The position numbers and the translations under genes were made by a program. The notes beneath the pieces are model-generated. The model was not told the DNA's origin and ran no database searches. It saw only the letters and a list, made by a program, of their open reading frames with translations. From assembly GCA_917880885.1 (NCBI GenBank), contig OU862908.1, positions 9,708,501 through 9,772,500 on the forward strand: DNA of 64,000 nucleotides, given 5' to 3'. Below are positions 40,980 to 52,354 of this stretch, one piece after another (position 1 is the first letter of the stretch; each line of letters opens with the position of its first letter). The stretch is from Limnephilus marmoratus. Lineage: Eukaryota; Arthropoda; Insecta; Trichoptera; Limnephilidae.

Positions 40980-41195
40980 CCAGTGTTTCCTGACATTATT
41001 TGAAGTAATGTACCTGAAATTTTGGTCTCCGGTGACTTTTTTTTCAGTTAGTGGCAGGGTGAGGTGTTGGTTAGACACGTGGAAGCTTTTTTTTTTACTT
41101 TGAAGAAAAAAAAAAAAAAGTCATCTAAAAATCACGGGAGACCAAAATTTAATTAACATTTTTTACTCCAATTAATGTCAGGAATCACTGGTTAA
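40976..41195. mobile_element. TTAA-flanked palindromic MITE abutting the previous element
   Basis: CCAGTGTTTCCTGACATTA at the left mirrors TAATGTCAGGAATCACTGG at the right. Further in, ATTTTGGTCTCCGGTGA mirrors TCACGGGAGACCAAAAT. TTAA borders both sides, the left one (40976-40979) being shared with the neighbouring element, so one inserted at the other's target site. Confidence 0.7.
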
Positions 41196-41426
41196 AGTTA
41201 GCCAAGAAAGTACGTATCTCAACACCCTGTATAATAAGTAGTTTGGTGTTCACTAGCCCACAGGATGATTTACATAAATTAACGATTTTTACTTACTGAA
41301 AGTCGGAAGGGCGCAAAACTGAAAGTTTTGTTGCGAAGTTATTTGTCAGTGGTACCAGGTACTTTAGCGGTACTTTAGCATCATTCATTTGCAATTTTTT
41401 TTAACATTTTTTAAATGTGAAAACCC
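41196..41426. other. No gene seen
   Basis: Short AT-rich interval without a supported feature. Confidence 0.3.
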
Positions 41427-41722
41427 CACAAGCGTCCCAACTGCTCCCCTCTGGAGCCAGTGAGTCTATGGCATCCCCAATTGGGGTATGTTATGAGGCT
41501 GAAAGTAGAGGGGAGGGTGAAGCAGACAGGGAATAGGAAGGTGGGGAAGTACCTGGCTATCAGATGTGGTTACCAAACATGGCTAAAGCCATTTCAAGCA
41601 ACGTTTCAATTCTGATTGATGATCTCACGCCAGGGTGATACTGATACTATCTTGCTCTCTAGAACCTGCCGCAAATGTACTATAGATATAAATTCAGATT
41701 GCTAGTCGAGAGCTTTACCCAT
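41427..41722 (-). repeat. tRNA-derived SINE, copy 6 (B-box end lost)
   Basis: In minus orientation the body and tail are complete (AAATGGCTTTAGCCATGTTT, CCAATTGGGGATGCCATAGA, GGGACGCTTGTG). The tRNA head is reduced to GGTAAAGCTCTCGACTAGCA at its start and then jumps into the body. Confidence 0.7.
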
Positions 41723-41747
41723 CATTAATAAAATAAATCCATACCTA

Positions 41748-42079
41748 CTAATATTATAAATGCGAAAGTGCATGTGTTTGTTTGTTACGCTTTCACACCT
41801 AAACCACTAAACCGATTTTTAAAATTCTTTCACCAATACAAAGCTACATTATCAGCGAGTAACATAGGCTGTACACAATGGTAAGCTCTCTTAGTATTAA
41901 AATGTTTATAATTGAAAATGTCAATTTTTCATAAATTTTAGCGGCAGGGAGGAAAGGCAGGAAGGTGGGGTTCGCGGAGACTGAAGAGAGGGAGAGAGTA
42001 CGCGGGGAAGGTAGAAGGGACGGGGACGCACGGGAAAGAACATGAATGGCATTGCTACGCATGCCGGGTACCAGCTAAT
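41748..42079 (-). repeat. Interspersed element ending in ATGCCGGGTACCAGCTAAT
   Basis: The low-coordinate end has TAATATTATAAATGCGAAAG, GTTTGTTTGTTACGCTTTCA and CCACTAAACCGATTTTTAAA, a start seen in very common insect repeats. The other end is CATTGCTACGCATGCCGGGT, the reverse counterpart of the CTAGCTGGTTCCCGGCATGC starts. It shows that the family's two ends are these words, with a variable purine-rich middle. Confidence 0.55.
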
Positions 42080-42119
42080 AATATATAAAATAAAACAATA
42101 GGTAACTAAAGACCCAATT

Positions 42120-42320
42120 TCGTTTGTGGTTCCATCTGTCTGTCTGTAACTTCGGTTCAACTTTCCCTTTGAATTTAAGTTTCTTTTTAGAACGGAACGG
42201 ATTTTCATGCGGTTTTCACCAATAGATAGAGTGGTTCATGATGAAGGTTCGGATATGTAATTTGTCAAGGTTTTGTGTAAATTGGTTGAAATATATTGTA
42301 ATATTAGCGCGTTGATGGCA
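42120..42320 (+). repeat. Interspersed repeat related to 190-345
   Basis: CATCTGTCTGTCTGTAACTT, ACGGATTTTCATGCGGTTTT, CACCAATAGATAGAGTGGTT and TTTGTCAAGGTTTTGTGTAA occur in the same order as at 190-345. Confidence 0.5.
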
Positions 42321-43674
42321 CCACCGTAGAGTCTGCGTGGTTAACCCAGCTACGAGTGTATGTCGGACGCCACGCCATGCTCGCTGCGCCACAAATAACA
42401 TCTGTGTATATGGAATTTCACACAAAGCTACTGATATAATTCGTTTTCGTATTCAAGAATTCGACACAAGATGTCGCTACTTCCGTCAGCAGGTCGGACG
42501 GCGACGTCTCCCCCTTAGGTATAACTGCTACGAATTTGTGAATATGAGGTATCTCTCCGGATATCAAAAGATTGACAGTGGTACATATTGTATCAAGTGG
42601 TTAAATACTTGTATTATATATGACGTCATTGCTCTGTCTCGGTGACTAGCTACAGTGGATCCGAGGAACTGGTTGTTTTTGGAATCAGTTCGTATTGGAT
42701 CTATAAAATGGACACCAACACTAACAGCTGGTAATAATTAATATGTCTAGGTTCATCCGCACATTAATTTAATTTAAACTTTGAATGACGGATGAAAATT
42801 CGATGAGCTACGATTCCAGCCAACTTGAAAAACGTCGTTTTGAGAAAAGTTTTCGCTTGTAACCGGTCCGCTCCGTTTTCCGGTCTAACTGCTTGGCGCG
42901 CACCGCTCCTAGGACGAATTTGAATCTATCAATTTGGGAATGTATTCCCCACATGTATAGAAAGATTTTTTAGGCAACAAAAAGTCGGTTTTTTGGTTCG
43001 GCTGTACCAAACTCCACCCTTAAACAGTCTTTATTCAATGCGTGACTAAAACACCGTTCAACGGTTGGGAAGTGTTTTTTTTATCAGTAAGACTTGAGGT
43101 GCATAACTTTTTTGACTGTTAAATATCAGCTTAGACCAGTTTGGTTTATTAGTAAGTTTTTCACGTACACTATTATTTATCAATTGGATAAAATTTACAC
43201 CACGTTTATTAGTAAGGCCGAAGGTATATTCAAAGAATTTCACCGTATGCGTACGCACAAAACGATAACGGAAAACAACAAAGATTTAAATAATTTGTGA
43301 TATTAGATACATTTTATTAAACTTGTAACACATTGTAAATTATTGTAAGTAGGTAATGTACTTACATTTATAATACTGTTATATGAGTAACCCATATTTA
43401 TTGTTTATTCAACTCATTACGTAAATATTATTAAGATACTACTCACCTAGATATTATTTCCTCCATTATGTGCATTTATTAAGTATTATTTACACATATT
43501 ATATTGCATAAATAATAGTAAATAATTATTAATGGCCGTATTTAAAATGCTGGCCTTGCAATACAGATTCCATAAATATGTGATTTAATGCTAAAACCAC
43601 CCAACTTTTTTAGAGTGCTCTATACTCTCAAGATCAGAGTTGGTGAAAGATTAGCATTTTTTTTTTTAAATTAC
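42321..43674. other. No gene seen
   Basis: A 102-codon frame at 42337-42645 and smaller ones lack motifs. 42780-43080 has mixed composition (ACCGGTCCGCTCCGTTTTCC, TTGGTTCGGCTGTACCAAAC) and looks like an unassigned repeat with no second copy in the window. Confidence 0.3.
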
Positions 43675-43895
43675 ATAATCAATAATATTATTATTAAATT
43701 AATAAAAACAGTTTATTTTTAAACAAGTTCTGCTGTGTAATTATTATTACGCGTGACAGCTGCTTCGCCTTCTGAAGGCATTATCAAACTGCCTTCAGAA
43801 GGCGAAGCAGCTGTCACGCGTAATAATAATTACACAGCAGAACTTGTTTAAAAATAAACTGAATTTATTAATTTAATAATAATATTATTGATTAT
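43675..43895. repeat. Near-perfect palindrome, 106-bp arms, 9-base loop
   Basis: The left arm (43675-43780) and right arm (43790-43895) are inverse copies with about two mismatches around TAAACTG(TT/AA)TTTATT. The arm core includes GTTCTGCTGTGTAATTATTA, CGCGTGACAGCTGCTTCGCC and TTCTGAAGGCA. The loop is TTATCAAAC. It is either a foldback MITE or the product of an inverted duplication. RNA across it would be a long double-stranded hairpin. Confidence 0.95.
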
Positions 43896-44024
43896 ATAAT
43901 AAAAAAATTAAAATTAAAATGGAGTTCTACAAATTAAACTATAAATAGATTACCATTTATTTATTTATTAATCATTAATCGTCAACGCCCTTATGGCTTT
44001 TGCATATTTTTACATTTTCTGTGA
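43896..44024. other. AT-rich spacer
   Basis: Includes TTATTTATTTATTAATCATT. No feature. Confidence 0.3.
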
Positions 44025-44725
44025 TTAAGAGCGTTTAACCAGCCAGCGGACGAAAATCCAATCGTGCAGGGCGGTTACAACGAGAAAGATTAATTACTCT
44101 CCGTACCAGTTTTTTAAAAATTATAACTCAATACCGAATTTATTTCAATTCAAATTAGCTTTAATTTATACCTTCATCGAAAAATGCTGAAAGGCGTGAT
44201 GATAAAACTATTAAAATAATGTACTTTTTGTAGTTATTTTTTTATTATAAGTATTTATCATTTATCAATAATGTCTAAATATAATAAGAATGTTAAAAAA
44301 ATCTGAAATATATTAGTTTGTAAGTGTAAGTAAATAAATACACAAATGGACCAATTTTCGTCAAGAAACACATGTACGTACATATTTTTTAATGATTTTA
44401 TTGAAACTAAAATTAAAATTCTAAAACATGCGTTTGCTAGATAATGTATTGATTTATTTTACTGCATGATTATATTATTTGAAATGGGTGTGGTATCATA
44501 CAAAATCTTTTTTGAAAATTTAACAAATCTGCCAACGACCTATGGAATGACCTTATTATACAAAAATTTAAAAAATTTATCAAAATTTATTACAACATGC
44601 GAATGCTGGATAAAAAAACAATCTTTCGAAATCCATTTATAATTTTTTGTGGAAAAGAGTCAATACGTCTAAAATCTGATTTGAAAATGACATATTTCTG
44701 GTTTTCTCTGGTAATGCCCTCTTAA
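44025..44725 (-). mobile_element. TTAA-flanked non-autonomous element (copy 2, inverted)
   Basis: TTAA at 44025-44028 and 44722-44725 borders a 693-bp interior that is the reverse of 40261-40979, with scattered substitutions and small indels. Both termini (GAGCGTTTAACCAGCC and its partner GGTAATGCCCTC) are intact. Confidence 0.75.
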
Positions 44726-44984
44726 ATGCATACAGGAATCAAAAACAGTTTTAAAGGTTAAGACGTGGTACATAGGTGAAAAGATGCATTTTAACAATAC
44801 CTATTCATTAAAGGAGAAAGAAACGTAAATTAATAATATGTGAGTTCTTAAACATTTTGAAAATACATAGGTACTTAAAAATGGTTAAATAGGTTACACT
44901 AGGTTATTTTTCATTTTTTTTAAAACTTTTAATGACTTTTCAAAGAGGTGTTGAAATTGCATGATTCTGAATTGTCACATCCCT
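44726..44984. other. No gene seen
   Basis: AT-rich interval. Confidence 0.3.
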
Positions 44985-45520
44985 AAGCGTATGTGTGGTA
45001 AAAACCATGCAGATACCTATGTACGACCGTATTATTTTTGTGAAGATCCGAAATGGGTGCAAGTCTGATATAAGCGTAATGTAATATTAAAGAAAAGGGG
45101 CAACGTCGAGTGGTTGGAAATGTAGAGCAGATGGATAGGAAAGGACATCCTGGAGAATAAATGGCACGATTAAGTTAATCACATGCTTTCTTTGTTCGGA
45201 TCATGTTGGGAGTCGGTAATCAGTACAAAATAGTCTCCAGATAGTCCAGACGGACCACTCAACGCATGCGAGCCGCCCCCCAACTAGCAAATAAATAATT
45301 AAGTTGTCAAAAGGTCAAAATAAATAGAATGAAATCAATTGTTACTATAACAGTGTATAAGGGTCTTCCTATCAATGTTTAAGTATACAAGTATATTATT
45401 AACTTATTTGCTAGTTGGAAACGGCTCACGTGCGTTGTGCGAATCTAATGAAGCGAGTAGGTACCTGCCAAGACAGATTTGTGTGGCGATCTATCGGTTC
45501 TGCCCACCATTAGCACTTTA
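44985..45520 (+). pseudogene. Old RTE-type LINE fragment, interrupted
   Basis: CGTATGTGTGGTAAAAACCA, AAGTCTGATATAAGCGTAAT, AAAGGGGCAACGTCGAGTGG and AGAGCAGATGGATAGG follow the RTE LINE at 1380-1520. After about 45270 an unrelated stretch intervenes, and a near-repeat of the end (TGCCAAGACAGATTTGTGTG, GCGATCTATCGGTTCTGCCC) appears at 45467-45510. Frames are fully broken. Confidence 0.65.
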
Positions 45521-45639
45521 TTGAAATTCGTAGGTACTTAAAAATCTAGCTGTGAAAGAAGAAGAGAACTTCAATTATGTTAGAGTTTTCTTTTTCTTTA
45601 AGATATTATCATGATCATATTGACCTCTCAACCTGGACT

Positions 45640-45800
45640 CTTTGTACCGTAGTGGGAGGGAAGGATTTATACGTCCGCCACTCTTGGACACATTCTCACC
45701 CAGATTCCTACCCACCTCTCATACCTTTTTATTTCCAGAACTTCCTCTCCTTCCTTTTCCCAAAAAATACCCTCCACGCAGCATATACAAAGATGGGCCT
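45640..45800 (+). mobile_element. LINE-derivative fragment (reverse of the 15.3-kb type)
   Basis: AGAACTTCCTCTCCTTCCTT, TACCCTCCACGCAGCATATA and CAAAGATGGGCC correspond, on the LINE's own strand, to the 3' part seen reversed at 15310-15370, so this copy runs in the plus direction. CAGATTCCTACCCACCTCTC matches the joint region. Another scrap with the same words lies at 51718-51800. Confidence 0.55.
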
Positions 45801-45864
45801 TAATGTAAAAAAAACAAAAAATAGTGAAGATTTCCCCGATCATAGCCAACCACCAATAGGAAGC

Positions 45865-46015
45865 TCTAACACATCTGCCCTGATGATGGACACTGTAACG
45901 CTGTCCGAAACGTTGGCTAAAGGAGGAGGTAGCGCGACACGGCATAACACCCCTAAAACAAATAATAAAAATACTTTTGGCCGTGAAAATCTAAAATTAT
46001 ATCTCCAATAGGAAG
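45865..46015 (+). mobile_element. Half of a foldback element with hammerhead-like motif
   Basis: ACATCTGCCCTGATGATGGA, then CACTGTAACGCTGTCC and GAAACGTTGGC, then AGGAGGTAGCGCGACACGGC and CTTTTGGCCGTGAAAATCTA match the right half of the element around 60.04-60.13 kb. The left inverted arm is absent. The CTGATGA - hairpin - GAAAC order is discussed among the findings. Confidence 0.6.
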
Positions 46016-46310
46016 GTTAACACAAAAAAATAACAAATCGACTTGGTGCAAAGATGCACCAGGCCACAGAATTGATCTCATCAAAACATACCCATCAATG
46101 TCAATAGAGAACTCCAGTCCAATTTTTTTATTTTTTTTTTATGAATAAAGACCTTCAAACTTAAATAACTGCATTTTTATTTTTATAGTTAGTTTTAATA
46201 GTTAAAATAATTGTCAAAGTTTTAATTTTTAAAAACTCCTAGAAACGCACCGTATCTATGGTGGCCTTCACCCACCTGTAGTTTATTATTTTCAAGTTGT
46301 CTTTTTGAAT
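46016..46310. other. No gene seen
   Basis: AT-rich interval with an A/T-rich run near 46120-46145. Confidence 0.3.
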
Positions 46311-46975
46311 CAGTGATATTATGTCGAGGGAAATTTCCCTAGATCTAGGGGAGAAAAATATTTTTTAGGGATAAGGGAAATCAGGACAAAATCTAGGGAA
46401 ATTTCGAACTCTGGCAAATTTTTTATTACATATTACAATATTACTGGTATTATTTATACATATATATAAATATATATATATATTATATATATATATAAAT
46501 ATATATTTTTTGGAATTCCCATGAATCTTAATTATTGTTGTACTTACCATGCAATGTTATTTTTAACACTGACAACTCAAAATGATATTATATGTATCTA
46601 AAAAGATAAATGGGAGCTCTGAAAAAGAAATTAATTTATGTTTTAAGTTCCATTTTTTCGGTGATTGCGGTTGATTTTTATTTTGCAAAGTGTTTTTTTT
46701 TTATTTGGAATTCAGTTTCTAATTCAGTGGTGAGTGTATTCGTACTTTTAAATTATTACTTCACGTAGCAAAAAGTGTTTTATTTGGAAAAGCACAGTAT
46801 TTATTATAAGTATATTTACCAAGTTCCGATATCTTTCCAATTAATAAATCATATAACAGGATTAGTGTTACACAATCAGGTGGCTACGTAGGTAATTGCG
46901 TTAATGTGAAATTCTAGGGAAATTTCACTTCGAAATCTAGGGAAATAATTTTTTTGGGCAGAGCATCCCTGATTT
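46311..46975. mobile_element. Possible hAT-like element with CTAGGGAAATTTC subterminal repeats
   Basis: The left side has CAGTGATATTATGTCGAGGG, AAATTTCCCTAGATCTAGGG and ATCTAGGGAAATTTCG. The right side has ATTCTAGGGAAATTTCACTT, CGAAATCTAGGGAAATAATT and GGGCAGAGCATCCCTG. The shared CTAGGGAAATTTC words near CAG/CTG ends suggest terminal structure, but no 8-bp duplication is visible. An AT dinucleotide-rich palindrome (46452-46506) lies within. Confidence 0.4.
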
Positions 46976-47919
46976 TGTATTTAAGAAAATGGCGGAATAA
47001 AGTGAAGATAGGATGTGATAGGATGACTCAATGACTTTTGTGTAAGAAATTGAGGCGTTTTTTATTTAAGATTAACTGCTTTTAATATAGAAAAACATTG
47101 GTAAAATGTCCACATTTCACCGCTACTGTTATTTTATTTTAACAAAGTGCAATATAAAAATAATGAATCATCTTTGCAAATACAAGTGATATCGTTCTTC
47201 AATTTTGTTGGTCCAGGCGTGATTTTGTACATTGTTTTATGTATAACACACACATAAACTGGCATAATACACTGCATGACGATTGCGTAATAGCTTGTAT
47301 CCCTTTACTAAAAACAATTTGAAAATACAATGTCAAAATATGACACGAATAGTTAACCTCAAATAGGCAAAATTTATTCCCGATTGTCCGCAAATATAGC
47401 CCCTTTCGTAAATTGTTGAGGGCCTAAATTATGTTTCAATAAACACAATAACTATTATTTATCTAAATCTCTATAAACAGTATGAAAATAAACCAAAAAC
47501 ACGAAATGTTGAATAAGTGTCATTTCAAATGTCAATACTGGTCAATACAATGATACAAATGTCAATACTGGTCAATACACGCGATCACCAGGTGACAGCG
47601 TGACGCGTGACGTCACCATTCACCATTTCAGTAATGCCAACTTAACGCTGTGTTTTCAGGAGAGGTTTAAAAATGCACTTTTTAATAATTTTTTAAAAAC
47701 TCTGCGTTTAATATTATGAAATAAAAGTTATATATTCAGAATCAGCGTTTATTGGTCTATATGAACATATTTTTTTAAAGCCATAATATTTTTCACTGGA
47801 GTTCCTTATTGTCAATCGCAAATGAAGTGCTGTTGATGGAATTTCAATCGACTCGTCAATATTTTCGCTTTGTGGCCGTCAGCAGAAACAGAATCTATAA
47901 TTTTCGTTTATTTTTTTTA
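46976..47919. other. No gene seen
   Basis: AT-rich. A direct repeat ACAAATGTCAATACTGGTCA (twice near 47525-47577) and GCGTGACGCGTGACGTCACC near 47599 are isolated local features. Confidence 0.35.
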
Positions 47920-48090
47920 TTTTTGGGGTGTTATGCCGTGTTGTGCTACCTCCTTATTTAGCCAACGTTTCGGACAGCGTTGCAGTGTCCATCATCAGGG
48001 CAAATTTGGCAGATCCGGTAGATGTGTAATTTTTAGTGGTGAAGCAGCTCTTTCACCGAAACGAAAATACTTTTGTACGTGAAAATCTTA
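47920..48090 (-). mobile_element. Half of a foldback element with hammerhead-like motif (minus)
   Basis: Plus-strand GGGGTGTTATGCCGTGTTGT, GCTACCTCCTTATTTAGCCA, ACGTTTCGGACAGCGTTGCA and GTGTCCATCATCAGGGCAAA is the inverse of the 45.9-kb copy. The distal end GAAAATACTTTTGTACGTGA plus AAATCTTAAAAC marks the element's outer end. It has AACGTTTCGG (GAAACGTT inverted) and TCATCAG (CTGATGA inverted) at the usual spacing. Confidence 0.6.
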
Positions 48091-49179
48091 AAACGTATCA
48101 GAATCTATAATGTGCGAATGCAGTGATAAACTATTAATTTGAATTGCAAAGGGCTTGATCCATGATAGATAGAGCAATAATTGAACAAACGATTGTCAAT
48201 CGCACAGTAAAACGATCATTCCACTGCGTCAATGGCGCTTGCCAACACGCTCAAACAAAATACCCACCATTCTCATGTCAATTTATAAGACGCAAAAGTC
48301 AACATTTTTATTATTACCGTGACTGCAAAAAGGCCATAAACATACATTTCACCAATGACGTTACATAAATAAATAGACTCGCCATAGTCTCATATACTCA
48401 CAATATAATGTGGAAAGTAAGGAACCCTCTTTTGTTTTCAGCGATTTTCAGTATAATTTCTTAATTCAAAAGTTTATTCCTGATAAAAATAGACAATCAA
48501 ATAATGTGTGTGTATGAATGCAATGAATATAGGAGCGGGCGGCGTATTGCTTGTCACTTTTTGATGGAACGTTCGCTGTCTTCTTTTCTTGAGGCCCACT
48601 AGAATAAAAGGTCCGGCTGCCTGTCGGAGTTTGATATGTCGAGCTATACAATAAATACAATAAGGCAACGACAGTTTTCAAATGGTGGCGATTGTCATCA
48701 ATACTTGTTAGAACTACTGATTTATGTGTTGTTTTACCGCAAGCAAACAAATAAACAAGAGTGTTTAGGCTGATTAGTCTACTTTAAAACAGTGAAGTTT
48801 ACTTAGCAACAGAAATTTGGCTATTGCGCGTCCAGACCCTTTACTTTAGTAGGACTTGAATTTTCTCTAATGACATGTAAAACCGCGAGCGGGAAACATG
48901 AAAATTAATTGTAATATTTATAATAATCGATACGAAATGTTATTCATTCGCCTTTACTATTATTTGCCGTGTAATTGAAACATTTTCTCATCACACAGGA
49001 GGGCATTTTGACACTTTTTAAAACGCAATTTACTTACTGGTGTGCTGGTAAGACGCAACCTTACTCGACGTGTAGCAGTTTAGTACTAAAGTACTAGATA
49101 TCGAGATCGTTACAATTGTCTTGTTCTTGTCTTCCCACTTTGAGATTTCTACCCCTCGTCTAATAGTATGTAACGTCAT
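48091..49179. other. No gene seen
   Basis: AT-rich to neutral with several short frames without motif. Nothing supported. Confidence 0.3.
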
Positions 49180-49735
49180 AGCATTCCACACGATAAAGCT
49201 ACAGCTCTTTCAAAAGATGAGATGCACAATATACGTAGGTCTGTTTCCTCTAAAGGAAAAAAAGTGATAATTTTCTTGCATCTCTCTCACACACCGCACC
49301 GTGACGTCTAGTACACTACACTACAATACTAATAGCCATGACGATAATTTTTAAAAGCATGGAATATAGTTACAATGATAATATTGAAGTGTGAGTTAAT
49401 TAAAACAATTTAAAAAAAAACGTGAAATGTCAAAGCGCTGATGATTTTGATTTTGTTCTTAAACATAATATAATGCAGCAGCTCTTTCTAACGCGTCAAA
49501 TAACAACGGTCGAAAATGAGACAAAGGGTGAACGTATGTCTGCACCCCCCAAAGGAAACATACAATCATTATCATACAATTCCCTCAAACGTATAAGAAA
49601 ATGACACGCATGGAAACAGTCACACGTATTTTGTGTGTCTCATCTTTTGTCTCACCATTATTTGATGTGTAAGAAAGAGCTGCAGCATTATAGCGATAAG
49701 AAAGTATTATAAAAGCGCTCATTGTCAATAACATT
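49180..49735. mobile_element. MITE-like repeat, second copy of the 11740-12350 family
   Basis: The ends AAAGCTACAGCTCTTTCAAA and AAGAAAGAGCTGCAGCATTA are mutually inverted. Internal blocks match the copy at 11740 throughout, with an additional GAACGTATGTCTGCACCCCC segment also visible in reverse at 21150. Confidence 0.65.
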
Positions 49736-50590
49736 AACGACGTAAATTGATGTAACTATTGGCAATTTATATTGACATCAATATTGTTTAAAATAGACCA
49801 ACAGCATCTATGAATAATTTTACCTTCGCCCTGCAAATAGGCTCTTTCTAATTTCACATGGAAAATGATGCAAGCACCTTCCGCTTACAAGTACACACAT
49901 AAGGCTGATATTTGGTGCCGTAGAGCCTTATCCACCCCTCGCACTGTGGGGTGGGGTAGGGCTCCGCGCCTGCGCACCCCTATCGATCGCATGCCTCAGA
50001 TTCCTAGTGCTATTACACTACCACGTATAAATGATTCTCTCTCGACGCAGCAGCTAGGTATGACCGAACGGTAGGCATCAATTTTAAACGCAGATATAAT
50101 AACCAGTGAACACAGAATCCTTAGAGGTGTAATCTATACCGATTTGAAAGAAATCTGATGTTAATTTGCATACGACATTTACCTCCTCAAATCCCGACCA
50201 TATTTTGTCCGTGGGTCAAAATATTTCCGATTTGCAATAAATTCCAAATAAATGGAATATTTCTGAACGCATCCGAATCTAAAAAATATTTTAGAAAAGT
50301 GGTGAAAAACGCTTTCAAATTTTATAATTCGAAATAAACATACATTTTTGAATTTTTTAAATTTTTAATGCTAATATGAAAGTTTTAAAAATGGCTCACC
50401 TTACGTTTTTTCTAATTAAAACTACTGATAATAGTAGGGGAGGCATTGACGCTAAATGGGTAGTTACTCGAGCGTCGTGGAGACCTATTGGATTGCAAGG
50501 ATTAGATGCTAAAAAGAAAAAAAGTTTATATGATGTATGCCATTCCAGTGGTGGGGAGAGCGAGTATAAATTTTCAAACATGTAAAAAAA
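49736..50590. other. No recognised gene
   Basis: A GC-richer stretch near 49910-49990 (CCGCGCCTGCGCACCCCTAT) and a 69-codon frame at 50376-50585 (IDAKWVVTRASWRPIGLQGL) are without recognised family. Confidence 0.25.
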
Positions 50591-50599
50591 ATCGTCGCC

Positions 50600-51650
50600 A
50601 TGACATACTCGAGCTCAGATTTTAATAGCGTACACGCCCTACGTGTTTCTGGTAACGGGGAGATATTAATCTGACGACTTGAGTGGTGGGGGTGGCCGTA
50701 TGAAGAGGTAGAAAATTGAAAAAAAAAATAGATTTACTCGAGCGTGTCAGATTAAGGTAATGTGAGTTAATTACATGTAGAAAAGTTTACATTCCAATAA
50801 TCTGACGATTTGGACGTAACCTAAACTCATGGCTGATTTTTAAAAATGTAAAAAAAAAATCGTGACCTTGACTTACTCGAGCTCGTCAGATTTTTATACA
50901 GAAGGTTCAGCGTGATGTCCTTGTTGTGCTGACCAATAATCTGACGATTATGTGGAGGGATTTTCTTAATCTGACGGTTTAAAAAAAATATTTTTTTTTT
51001 TGTTGTTTTTATTACTGAATAGAACAATGAACGTGAACAATGAACAATGTCGTAGTACAGATTAAACTCGCTGTATTTCACTTATTAAACTTTTTTTACA
51101 AAATTAATTAAAAAAAGCATTGTAAATCTACGAATGCGAACGCGCGACCCAACGGTTAATTAGGCTCTGGCTGCGACCATTGACGTAATGGCTGCAACAG
51201 AATATATCTACCTAGAGAACGAGCGCCCCTAAGAAGGGAACCGAAGCGCGGAGGGGGAAATACAGAGTTTAGCCACTTCGGCATGTGGAAATCGTCAGAT
51301 TATATTATTTCCATGATCCTTACATTATTTCCTTCAAAATAAAAAAAAAATTAACCGCGCTCGAGTAAATTCACGTGACGTTTTTTTTTTGCAACTTTGT
51401 GACTCACTAACTATCTTACGTTACGTTCAAATCGTCAGATTATCGAAATGTAAACTTTTCTGCATGTAATTAACTCACATTACCTTAATCTGACACGCTC
51501 GAGTAACTACAGGGATCGATTTTTTTTACTAATCTGATCGGTTGTCCGAGCCGCACCCACCAATATTATGGGTTCATATATGGTGGTAGTCCATAACAAG
51601 GTCGTGAGGTATCTCCCCTTAGTTAATCTGACGCGCTTGAGTAAATCCCA
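50600..51650. mobile_element. Foldback element studded with a CTCGAG / TCAGATTA motif
   Basis: Arms 50732-50822 and 51417-51507 are inverse copies (TTTACTCGAGCGTGTCAGAT, AAGGTAATGTGAGTTAATTA, AGAAAAGTTTACATT, TCTGACGATTT). Throughout the segment the words CTCGAG (or CTTGAG) and GTCAGATTA/TAATCTGAC recur about a dozen times in both orientations, often 2-6 bases apart, e.g. at 50607, 50668, 50735, 50798, 50874, 50938, 50968, 51291, 51358, 51430, 51487 and 51624. No protein is encoded. Confidence 0.7.
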
Positions 51651-51717
51651 AAATCCCTGCTTCGCCTTCCCTACTATAACGAAAAACAACAAAAACACGT
51701 ATATATTTTTTATTTTA

Positions 51718-51815
51718 TTCCTTGCCAGAACTTCCTCTCCTGCATTTCTCTAAAATACGCTCCACACAGCATTCCCAAAGATAACATTTTCACCTCTAAA
51801 AAGGCTAATGTAAAA
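51718..51815 (+). mobile_element. LINE-derivative scrap
   Basis: CCAGAACTTCCTCTCCTGCA, ATACGCTCCACACAGCATTC and CCAAAGAT, followed by GGCTAATGTAAAAAA, repeat the 3' part of the LINE derivative seen at 45.7 kb. Confidence 0.5.
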
Positions 51816-51819
51816 AAAA

Positions 51820-52056
51820 GTGTGCGCAGTTCAAAAGCGGTAAAAGTGAAACCTTCAGAAAACTAAAGTAAACAAGAGTGGGGAGGCTACGAAGCACCGC
51901 ACAAAGAGGAGACCGATCTCATCCTTTCGATCTATCTTATTCTTTCACAAGCTAAATCCTGTAAATGTTTGTGTTTGTCTCTTTTTAGTGTTGCTTTTTC
52001 GTTTCGTCGAGTTTCAAATCACAAAGGTGGTAAAGAAGTTTTCACTTCAAAAAAAT
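51820..52056. repeat. MITE-like repeat with 14-bp inverted ends (copy 3)
   Basis: GTGTGCGCAGTTCAAAAGCG, AAAAGTGAAACCTTC, AGAGTGGGGAGGCTACGAAG and the closing GAAGTTTTCACTTC are as in the copy at 20096. Confidence 0.7.
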
Positions 52057-52354
52057 AAAATTCGCCAGAATTAAGGAAAATTGAACTTAATTCGGGCACA
52101 CTGATACGGCCAAAAAACACTTCTGTCTATGTTATCTAATATGTTCTGTAGATATGACATGTCTGCTGATATCACAATACCTACCTTTGTTTTAAAAAAA
52201 GATCAACATTCCCGGGTTACGAAACCTGACTAAGTATGTGTATTTGAATTCTCTCTACTGACTCTCTTACAAAAAAAGAGGAAGCCTCAAGCAAAAAATG
52301 TTTTTTTTTTTCTTTTTTCATAAGAAGCAAATACTTTGTGGTTAGACATCTATA
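52057..52354. other. No gene seen
   Basis: AT-rich interval. Confidence 0.3.

Noticed and set aside
41748..42079. Helitron call for repeats ending CTAGCTGG.../...CAGCTAAT
   Set aside because: CTAA/CTAG next to T is suggestive, but the other end does not start with TC and no Rep/helicase or consistent terminal hairpin was seen.
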